Source of the DNA: Dehalococcoidia bacterium
GTDB lineage: Bacteria > Chloroflexota > Dehalococcoidia > Lucifugimonadales > SHYF01
DNA: 12,244 bases
NCBI GenBank assembly: GCA_009692985.1
Contig: SHYF01000037.1
Coordinates: forward strand, 1-12,244
Direction of reading: 5' to 3'
The notes under the pieces were generated by a model. That model did not search any database. It worked only from the letters and a program-made list of their open reading frames with translations, and was not told the DNA's origin. Both the position numbers and the translations under genes were made by a program. This document shows, in pieces, positions 7,568 to 12,244 of the stretch (positions are counted from its first letter, which is position 1; every line of letters begins with the position of its first letter).

Positions 7568-8299
7568 ATGCACGAGCTTCTGGTAATTGTTGGAGTCAGC
7601 GGTGCGGCACTATTGGCCTCTACCATAGCCGCTGTCGCTGGCTTCGGCGGCGCTGTCATCATGCTGCCGGTGCTGGTATGGGGTTTCGGCTTGCGGGAGA
7701 CCATTCCACTCCTAACGGTGGCCCAGTTGATGGGCAACTTCTCCCGTGTTGTGCTCAACCGCACAGAGTTGCATCTGCCAGTAGTAAGGTGGTTCTCCGT
7801 CGGTGCTGTTCCAGCGGCTATACTGGGCGGCATAGTATTCGCCACTGTCCCGGCCCCGGCGCTGACGCGTGTACTGGGCCTCTTCCTGCTGCTGGTGGTG
7901 GTTTACAGACATACCCCCTGGGGAAAACAGGCACGCTTGGGCCTGCGGGGGTTTCTCCCTCTAGGCGGGGTCTCGGCGTTCCTGTCGGCCATCATGGGCA
8001 GCGTGGGCCCTTTCATGGCCCCATTCTTCCTGGCCTATGGCCTGGTTAAGGGGGCATACATTGGCACCGAGGCCCTGGCCACAGTTGTGATGCACGTGGT
8101 TAAGCTGGGTGTATACGGAAAGTATGCACTGCTGAACATGCGGATTGTGCTGATTGGAGTAGCCATAGGCGTGGTGATGTTCGTGGGGTCCTGGCTGGGG
8201 AAGCGCCTCCTCGGCCGTCTGCCGGAGCGGTACTTCCCATACATCATTGAAGGCGTGCTGGTAGTCGCTGGGGTCCAGTTTCTCGTCTTTGGCGACTAA
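7568..8299 (+). CDS. TauE/SafE (TSUP) family membrane permease
   Basis: This integral membrane protein of 243 residues belongs to the TauE/SafE family, whose members export sulfite or other small organic anions or sulfur compounds. Evidence is the N-terminal span with AAVAGFGGAVIMLPVLV (about residues 20-36), a glycine-rich family signature, and a second half beginning at about 128 with the related pattern GGVSAFLSAIMGSVGPFMAP, as expected for the inverted-repeat topology. About seven or eight hydrophobic spans are visible. The frame is open back to 7454, but that part lies in repeat copy 1 and reads as non-membrane junk. The ATG at 7568 has AGGAG at 7559-7563 (4-nt spacing) and begins right at the first span. 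Neighbours do not reveal the substrate: no sulfur gene is adjacent. Confidence 0.9.
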   Translation: MHELLVIVGVSGAALLASTIAAVAGFGGAVIMLPVLVWGFGLRETIPLLTVAQLMGNFSRVVLNRTELHLPVVRWFSVGAVPAAILGGIVFATVPAPALTRVLGLFLLLVVVYRHTPWGKQARLGLRGFLPLGGVSAFLSAIMGSVGPFMAPFFLAYGLVKGAYIGTEALATVVMHVVKLGVYGKYALLNMRIVLIGVAIGVVMFVGSWLGKRLLGRLPERYFPYIIEGVLVVAGVQFLVFGD

Positions 8300-8387
8300 C
8301 AGGCTGCTGTAAAACTCTTTCTACCATCCCCCTAGCCCCCTTTCCTTCGCTACGCTCAAGGACAGGCTCTGGCCAGGAAGGGGGTGG

Positions 8388-8413
8388 AAAACAAATCTGG
8401 GGGACACCCCCAG
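8388..8413 (-). terminator. Probable terminator of the uspA-trkA-pheA operon
   Basis: Read leftward, CTGGGGG (8413-8407) pairs with CCCCCAG (8403-8397) across a TGT loop and runs into ATTTGTTTT (8396-8388). This is the same hairpin as the one ending the glycosyltransferase gene in copy 1, and it lies 53 nt after the pheA stop. Confidence 0.5.
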
Positions 8414-8420
8414 TCCCCTG

Positions 8421-8455
8421 CCAGAGGGGCTTCGCCCCTCTGGACTCCCCTTTTT
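8421..8455 (+). terminator. Probable terminator of the TauE/SafE gene
   Basis: On the plus strand, CCAGAGGGGC (8421-8430) pairs perfectly with GCCCCTCTGG (8434-8443) across a three-base loop, and TTTTT follows at 8451-8455. The seven bases between stem and T-run make it less than ideal, so read-through termination is possible. Confidence 0.4.
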
Positions 8456-8465
8456 CGGCAGCCTG

Positions 8466-9305
8466 CTAGCCGTTAGATGCGGCGTACCTGGGGTAGGAGC
8501 CAAAAATCTTCAGCACAGAGGCCTGTGCTCGAAGCATCTGGATGGCCTCCTTTATCCCGGGGTCATCCCTGTGGCCGTGCAGGTCAATCAGGAAGATGTA
8601 CTCTCCCAGGCTTTGCTTGGTGGGGCGAGACTCCACCTTGGCCAGGTTAATGCTGCGCCGGGCGAACTCTCCCAGAGCGGCATACAGCAGGCCAGGACGG
8701 TCGTTGCCGAAGGAGAAGCAAAGAGAGGTCTTGTCGTCGCCCGTGGGTGGGTGATCCGTATGGGCCAACACCACAAAGCGGGTCACGTTAGCAGGATTGT
8801 CCTGGATACCGCGGGACAGAACGCTGAGTCCATATAGCTCGGCTGCCCGCGCGGTCCCTATGGCGGCGGCTGTTGGGTGGTCGCTCTTCCTGACTTGCTC
8901 AGCGGCGGCGGCGGTGCTCAAGCTTGCCACCAGCGTAGCGCGAGGGAAATGCTCCTCCAGGTATTCGCGGCACTGGCCCAAGGCCTGAGTGTGGGAGTAG
9001 ATCACCTCGATGTCTTTTTGTGCCGCAGCGGGTCGCACCATAAGGCAGTGCACTATGGGTAGGACAAGCTCTAGTTGAATGAACAGGTTGGACTGGTGGA
9101 TGAGCAGGTCCAGCGTGTCTGTGACAGACCCCTCCAGGCTGTTCTCAATGGGCACCACGCCCTTCTGTGCTTCGCCGGCCACCACTGCCGCTGCCACGGC
9201 GGCTATGGTAGGGCAAGGCACCAACTCACCCTGAGGGGCATACCTCAGAGCTGCCTCTTCAGTGAAAGTCCCCGCCGGCCCAAAGTAGGCGACCCGTTCT
9301 GGCAT
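8466..9305 (-). CDS. pheA: Prephenate dehydratase with ACT domain
   Basis: This cytoplasmic enzyme converts prephenate to phenylpyruvate in phenylalanine biosynthesis. Its 279 residues are the normal length of the monofunctional form, with no chorismate mutase part. The catalytic domain begins GPAGTFTEEAA (9-19), has PIENSLEGSV (52-61), and carries the diagnostic TRF at 175-177 in NVTRF. The regulatory ACT domain follows from about residue 192, with GLLYAAL (205-211) and ESRP (225-228), the positions that bind phenylalanine in feedback-inhibited relatives, so allosteric inhibition is expected. The ATG overlaps the stop of the upstream trkA by one base (TGATG), so the two are translationally coupled. 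Association of pheA with potassium-transport regulators has no obvious metabolic reason. The stop codon TAG abuts the terminal inverted repeat of hairpin repeat copy 2. Confidence 0.96.
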   Translation of the reverse strand: MPERVAYFGPAGTFTEEAALRYAPQGELVPCPTIAAVAAAVVAGEAQKGVVPIENSLEGSVTDTLDLLIHQSNLFIQLELVLPIVHCLMVRPAAAQKDIEVIYSHTQALGQCREYLEEHFPRATLVASLSTAAAAEQVRKSDHPTAAAIGTARAAELYGLSVLSRGIQDNPANVTRFVVLAHTDHPPTGDDKTSLCFSFGNDRPGLLYAALGEFARRSINLAKVESRPTKQSLGEYIFLIDLHGHRDDPGIKEAIQMLRAQASVLKIFGSYPRYAASNG

Positions 9306-9973
9306 CAGCCGTCCACTCTGGTAAGGATGTGCAGCAATGCCGCCTCCGCCGAGGGTGTTGTAACTGCTACCACCTCATCGTTGGCATTGAATAGTTCGCC
9401 TTCTGTTGGGAGACGTGGCTCTCCCCTGGCGTCTATCAGCAGCACAATGAGTGTATCAGGTGGTAATGTCACAGATTCCAGAGGCTTGCCCACCACGGCG
9501 GCGTCCCGGGGAATCGGAATCCCAACCAGCCGGCGGTCTGAGTCAGGAAGTGGAAACAGGTGCACCAAAGGGTGCTCCGGAAGCTCTTCCTCAATATGGG
9601 ATAGGATCATGCTCGTTTGGCTGACAGTGACGTCCACGCCCAATTTTCGGAACAGGCTTTCGTTCTCCGGGTTGTTCACCAGGGCAATAGTCTTAGCAAC
9701 CTTAAAACGGAGCTTGGCTACCTGGCAAGCCATAAGATTGTCGTCATCCTGGCCGGTAACGGCTATGACTGCGTCGGCGCGGCCAGCACCAGCCTCCTCC
9801 AGCACCGCGGCCTCTGCGCCATCGCCGCTGATAACAACGCTGCCCAGAGCATCCACAATGGCGGCGTACTTCTGGGAGTCCTGCTCAATGGCCAGCACCT
9901 CGTGGCCGGCGGACAGCAACGCCTGGGCCACATGATAGCCAACCTTTCCACACCCTACAATGATGATGTACAC
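9305..9973 (-). CDS. trkA: TrkA-family potassium transport regulator (RCK_N + RCK_C)
   Basis: This peripheral cytoplasmic gating subunit for a Trk/Ktr-type K+ transporter has 222 residues. The Rossmann RCK_N domain shows GCGKVG at 7-12 and an acidic residue E30 at the end of the second strand, which in the family favours NAD(H) binding. GDGAE at about 50-54 is also typical. The RCK_C part (about 140-220) includes the VGKPL and NDEVVAV segments. The start is GTG at 9973, since no ATG fits; it lies 6 nt after the stop of the preceding RCK_N protein, without a clear ribosome site, so coupling is likely. The membrane pore subunit (TrkH/KtrB) is not in this window. It overlaps pheA by one base. 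Confidence 0.9.
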   Translation of the reverse strand: MYIIIVGCGKVGYHVAQALLSAGHEVLAIEQDSQKYAAIVDALGSVVISGDGAEAAVLEEAGAGRADAVIAVTGQDDDNLMACQVAKLRFKVAKTIALVNNPENESLFRKLGVDVTVSQTSMILSHIEEELPEHPLVHLFPLPDSDRRLVGIPIPRDAAVVGKPLESVTLPPDTLIVLLIDARGEPRLPTEGELFNANDEVVAVTTPSAEAALLHILTRVDG

Positions 9974-9979
9974 GTAGAA

Positions 9980-10378
9980 TTACCGGTGAATAGCTTGCAG
10001 GATCATATCCGATGCTGCCCTGGCGGGGCTTACTGTTTCCAATCCCAACGCCAGGTACATATCCTGGCGCACTGGGTCGCCGATGTTGCAGATCACTTTG
10101 TCCAAGTTGAACAGATGGCGGACCTTCTGCGCTGCCAGGGCGTTTCTGGAGTCCCGCTCTTCCACCGCCACGAACACATCTGCCTCTTCTATGCCCGCCC
10201 TACGCAGGTCTTGCTCCAGTGTCCCGTCTCCCAGCAATGTGATGACGCCCAAGTGGTCCGGGAGCCTACGCAGGTTATCCTCACTGGTGTCCAGGATGCT
10301 AACCGCATGACCCTCCAGCGCCATTGCCCGGGCGACCATGGCGCCAACTCGGCCACATCCCATGATGACGATTTTCAT
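9980..10378 (-). CDS. RCK_N-only TrkA-like protein
   Basis: At 132 residues it is a single Rossmann RCK_N domain and nothing more. GCGRVG at 7-12 is the dinucleotide loop, and D30 at the end of the second β-strand fits NAD(H) preference. LLGDGTLEQDL (about 48-58) and AVEERDSRNALAAQ (about 70-83) are typical of the family. Full TrkA proteins have at least one RCK_C domain, so this protein probably pairs with the full-length TrkA encoded immediately downstream, making a two-gene regulator like the tandem TrkA pairs of actinobacteria. The ATG at 10378 is 10 nt after the uspA stop; GGAT just before it is a poor ribosome site. I see no frameshift that would restore a C-terminal domain. Confidence 0.88.
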   Translation of the reverse strand: MKIVIMGCGRVGAMVARAMALEGHAVSILDTSEDNLRRLPDHLGVITLLGDGTLEQDLRRAGIEEADVFVAVEERDSRNALAAQKVRHLFNLDKVICNIGDPVRQDMYLALGLETVSPARAASDMILQAIHR

Positions 10379-10388
10379 ATATCCAGGG

Positions 10389-10850
10389 CTATCGGTGCTT
10401 GGCGGGTGGCGACCCCGTGCCGTTGCCTTCCACTTCTCCTCGCAGAAGGAGCACGGGACAGGGTGCGTTCTTCAGGATGTACGGGACAGCGTTGCCCAGG
10501 CTGAATACACCGTGGTGCCTTTTGTAGGGCGCAGCAACGATCACTGCCTCCACTTCACGGTCCACCGCCTCCTGGACTACCGCAGGGCCGGCGTCCCGCG
10601 CCTGAAGAATCTCAGCTTCGACGGTGCAATGGTACTGCCTGGCCACTCTTTCCATGTGCTGGAGCACGTGCTCCCCCTTGATGTTTTCCGCCCCAACATC
10701 CGCATCCAGTGGCAGGTTACGCTGTACCTCAATAACGTAAAGGACGTACACTTTGCCCTTGGTTTCATGGGTCATAGCGTTGGCTAGCCACAGGGCCTGT
10801 ACGTCGGACTCATCGCCGTGCACGGACACCAGCACCTTTTTAACCTGCAT
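10389..10850 (-). CDS. UspA-family universal stress protein
   Basis: This is a single Usp domain of 153 residues. It begins MQVKKVLVSVHGDESD, the usual first strand with the acidic nucleotide-site residue, has a middle VYVLYVIEV strand, and ends KNAPCPVLLLRG, the familiar Usp C-terminal strand. In ATP-binding members that strand is preceded by G-x2-G-x9-G-S/T. Here the corresponding stretch is APYKRHHGVFSLGNAV, in which the first glycines are replaced, so nucleotide binding may be lost or altered. The ATG at 10850 is preferred because the promoter upstream places transcription start near 10901; an in-frame TTG there would add 17 residues not typical of the family. Usp domains accompany K+ systems elsewhere (for example in KdpD), and its place as first gene before two TrkA-like genes suggests a role in the same regulation. 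Confidence 0.85.
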   Translation of the reverse strand: MQVKKVLVSVHGDESDVQALWLANAMTHETKGKVYVLYVIEVQRNLPLDADVGAENIKGEHVLQHMERVARQYHCTVEAEILQARDAGPAVVQEAVDREVEAVIVAAPYKRHHGVFSLGNAVPYILKNAPCPVLLLRGEVEGNGTGSPPAKHR

Positions 10851-10907
10851 GCGGGTTTCTGGAACACCCCCTGGATAGGTTGCCCTCCACTGTCTTATCA
10901 AAGAGTA

Positions 10908-10936
10908 ATTATACGGTGCCGACGGGATAGATTCAA
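10908..10936 (-). promoter_or_regulatory. Sigma-70 promoter of the uspA-trkA-pheA operon
   Basis: On the minus strand TTGAAT (10936-10931), a 17-bp spacer and a perfect TATAAT (10913-10908) precede the operon. Transcription should begin near 10901, giving a leader of about 50 nt before the ATG at 10850. This is the best promoter match in the window. Confidence 0.75.
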
Positions 10937-11014
10937 TCAGCGCATGGCCTACTCCGATTGACCCCTGGCTGAGGAAACATCCGGTCCAATCTTGACGTGG
11001 CCGTAGGCATCCCG

Positions 11015-11189
11015 TAGTCTGGGGTTGCTAAGAAAGAGAGTCCAGAGGGGATTTGCCCCTGTGGTGGGGGTCTGGGGGTATCCCCCAGATATCCTTCTCA
11101 CCCCCCTTCCTGGCCAGAGCCTGTCCTTGAGCGTAGCGAAGGAAAGGGGGCCAGGGGGATGGTCGAAGGAGTTCGCATCACCCTGATGG
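11015..11189 (+). repeat. Structured hairpin repeat, copy 3
   Basis: This copy lies in the gap of about 290 nt between the operon promoter and the tRNA. Its left end is diverged (TAGTCTGGGGTTGCTAAG), then follow GAGTCCAGAGGGG, a hairpin 11072-11078 with 11082-11088 (CTGGGGG/CCCCCAG, TAT loop), and the long third element 11102-11150 whose ends CCCCCTTCC and GGAAAGGGGG can pair. It ends at CATCACCCTGATGG, matching the end of copy 1. The preceding bases 10937-11014 hold no gene. A TTGACG (10992-10997) with TAGTCT 17 bp downstream is too weak to call as a tRNA promoter. Confidence 0.75.
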
Positions 11190-11195
11190 TTTCGT

Positions 11196-11270
<75 letters not shown>

Positions 11271-11316
11271 TTGTTGGAAAGTAGAGGAAAGGACGCTTAC
11301 GGAGTACATACAGGCG

Positions 11317-11535
11317 GTGCTCCGCCGCGCGCAGTACGAGATCATTGAGGACGACAATCCTTACTACGGAGAGATCCCTGGGTTTGATGGTGTCTACGCT
11401 TCTACCAAGACTCTGGAATCCTGTCGGGAAGAGCCGCGAGAGGTTCTAGAGGAGTGGATTCCTTTACGCGTCTCCCACAACCTCGGTTTGCCTGTTGTAG
11501 ATGGTGTCAGGTTGAAGATTGAGCATGTAGCCTGA
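11317..11535 (+). CDS. hicB: HicB-family antitoxin, start codon apparently lost
   Basis: The product matches the small HicB antitoxin family (one partial RNase-H-like domain of about 70-80 residues), with EYIQAVLRRAQYEI, YYGEIPGFDGVYA, the TLESCREE helix and the closing LPVVDGVRL segment. Recognisable coding sequence begins at 11293, where family members normally start 'M-L-T-E-Y'; here the codon is ACG, preceded by a reasonable ribosome site (GAGGAAAGG, 11284-11292). The only standard start is GTG at 11317, inside the first conserved strand and helix. Two further positions where relatives usually have Leu are Pro (EEPREV and EWIPLR), within the helix. These changes suggest decay of an antitoxin whose partner toxin is already broken. 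The stop overlaps the relict hicA start (TGATG). HicB normally neutralises the HicA mRNA interferase and represses its own operon. Confidence 0.65.
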   Translation: MLRRAQYEIIEDDNPYYGEIPGFDGVYASTKTLESCREEPREVLEEWIPLRVSHNLGLPVVDGVRLKIEHVA

Positions 11536-11607
11536 TGCCCACGATAGGCCCAATAACCAGGAGGAAGTTATATCGGGGCTCGCAACGACGGAGGATTTGA
11601 CGGCGGC
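11535..11607 (+). pseudogene. hicA: hicA toxin remnant with frameshifts
   Basis: An ATG overlapping the hicB stop opens MPTIGPITRRKL, the typical beginning of HicA mRNA interferases, but the frame ends at TGA 11598-11600 after 21 codons. The lost sequence can be followed across frames: SGL at 11573-11581 in a second frame, then RNDGGFDGG at 11581-11607 in the third, corresponding to the family's '...L-R-x-L-G-F-x-G'. Two one-base deletions would explain this. The catalytic 'GG-(K/R)-H' region and the C-terminal half are not clearly recognisable before the next gene at 11700. The spacing and coupling to hicB are those of an intact hicBA operon. The toxin cannot be functional. Confidence 0.6.
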
Positions 11608-11699
11608 CTTGACTGTGAGTATTATGGCGGGTGCATACCAAGTTTTGGCCTGATGGCCAGCAAGTTGGCGGAGGAACAAGAGCCAAGAAGGAGGGAACT

Positions 11700-12244
11700 A
11701 TGAAGGTCGGAATGATGGTGCCCAACTACGCCCGCTGGTTCCGTGGAGACGGAATCTGGGCCACCTGCGAGAAAGGCAAGGAGCTTGACCTGGACGCGCT
11801 TTGCTTTGTGGACCACGTTATCATTACGCCACGACAATACGTAGGGATGGGCAACGGCTACATGGATGAATGGACTGCCATGTCCTATGTGGCCGCTGTT
11901 ACCAACATACAGGGATGGAAGCCCATTCTAACCCAGGCGGTATGTGTTATTCCATACCGCCCTCCGATCCAGCAGGCAAAAATAGCAGCAACTGTGGACT
12001 CCCTCTCTGGAGGCAGACTGATGCTGGGAGTAGGAAGCGGCTACCAGGAGTTCGAGTTCACCGCCCTGGGGCTGGATGTGAAGAAGAGAGGAGACATGAC
12101 CGACGAGTACCTGGCGTGCATGAAGGAGCTATGGACCCATCCGGTGTCCTCTTTCCATGGCAAGTACGCCAATTATGACGAAATGACCATATCCGTCCGT
12201 CCCACCGCCCAACCCCACCCTCCCATCCTGTACGGCTCCCACGG
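11700..12244 (+). CDS. LLM-class flavin-dependent oxidoreductase, partial
   Basis: This is the N-terminal 181 residues of a luciferase-like (β/α)8-barrel oxidoreductase; the right edge cuts it at about half the normal length of 300-350. Evidence is MKVGMMVPNYARWF, the LDALCFVDH segment (about 31-39), and above all the VDSLSGGRLMLGVGSGYQEFEF motif (about 99-120), the classic 'LD.LS.GR..LGVG.G' signature of the family. A strong AAGGAGG (11688-11694) is 5 nt before the ATG, which fixes the start. Such enzymes use FMN or F420 to oxidise varied substrates; the sequence available does not tell which. Families of this kind are multiplied in SAR202-type Chloroflexota. It has no close upstream partner: the preceding sequence is the relict hicBA locus. 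Confidence 0.9.
   Translation, partial: MKVGMMVPNYARWFRGDGIWATCEKGKELDLDALCFVDHVIITPRQYVGMGNGYMDEWTAMSYVAAVTNIQGWKPILTQAVCVIPYRPPIQQAKIAATVDSLSGGRLMLGVGSGYQEFEFTALGLDVKKRGDMTDEYLACMKELWTHPVSSFHGKYANYDEMTISVRPTAQPHPPILYGSH

Larger units (their letters stand above)
8300..8465 (-). repeat. Structured hairpin repeat, copy 2 (inverted)
   Basis: This copy fills the whole gap between two convergent genes, directly after the stop codons of both. Its ends form an imperfect 15-bp terminal inverted repeat: CAGGCTGCTGTAAAA (8300-8314) against CAGGCTGCCGAAAAA (8465-8451), 13 of 15 matching. TA dinucleotides lie just outside (8297-8298 and 8467-8468), as would be expected of a MITE with TA target duplication. 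Hairpins lie at 8421-8443 (10 bp) and 8397-8413 (7 bp). Segment 8335-8384 is identical over 50 nt to the reverse complement of 11102-11151 in copy 3. Confidence 0.8.

Noticed and set aside
9075..10504. Plus-strand open frames (286 and 295 codons) across trkA and pheA
   Set aside because: They are antisense to clear RCK and prephenate dehydratase coding sequence. Their products are Ser/Arg-rich or Cys/His-rich without recognisable folds.
10851..10901. TTG start at 10901 for the Usp protein
   Set aside because: It coincides with the predicted transcription start of the strong promoter and would add 17 residues not typical of the family.
10992..11020. TTGACG, 17 bp, TAGTCT as a tRNA promoter
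   Set aside because: The -10 is weak, and the tRNA lies 175 bp further on, beyond a hairpin repeat. Not strong enough to list.
7412..11189. Possible CRISPR array from repeated hairpins
   Set aside because: There are only three copies of about 150-175 bp, kilobases apart, in both orientations and with genes between. There is no spacer structure and there are no cas genes.

Overview
The window reads as a stretch of a moderately GC-rich bacterial chromosome, most likely Chloroflexota (Dehalococcoidia or SAR202-like). The basis is a 1467-residue membrane protein carrying the YYYxG motif of the Chloroflexi/archaeal DUF2298 family, a luciferase-like flavin oxidoreductase (a family often expanded in SAR202-type genomes), a glutaryl-CoA dehydrogenase/SCP2 pair, and several hairpin-rich intergenic repeats. 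The phylum call is inference from gene content, not from a marker gene.

Layout. 1-713 (-): start of an unrecognised protein running off the left edge. 714-989: divergent intergenic region with a short palindromic repeat, a candidate leftward promoter and a second palindrome. 990-2958 (+): cupin, glutaryl-CoA dehydrogenase and SCP2-like lipid-binding protein, closely spaced and probably one operon. 3008-7411 (+): giant fusion of a GT-C (PMT/ArnT-like) glycosyltransferase and a DUF2298 'YYY' module, probably read from a leaderless promoter. 7568-8299 (+): TauE/SafE permease. 8466-10850 (-): operon uspA-like, RCK_N-only protein, full TrkA (RCK_N+RCK_C), pheA, led by a near-consensus sigma-70 promoter (TTGAAT, 17 bp, TATAAT). 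11196-11270 (+): CAU-anticodon tRNA. 11293-11607 (+): decaying hicBA toxin-antitoxin locus. 11700-end (+): LLM-class flavin oxidoreductase, truncated by the right edge.

Three copies of one structured intergenic repeat (about 7412-7561, 8300-8465 inverted, 11015-11189) punctuate the right half. Each folds into two or three GC-rich hairpins whose stems show compensatory differences between copies. Copies 1 and 2 begin exactly after stop codons and appear to double as transcription terminators.

Together the genes are mostly housekeeping: acyl-CoA/amino-acid degradation, cell-surface glycosylation, anion export, potassium-transport gating and phenylalanine synthesis. The least ordinary items are the glycosyltransferase-DUF2298 fusion, the stop-codon-anchored hairpin repeat, the eroded hicBA pair, and the uncharacterised leftward gene whose apparent coding sequence continues upstream to the edge of a dispersed repeat. 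I found no CRISPR array, prophage or intact transposase, and no clear new defence system.
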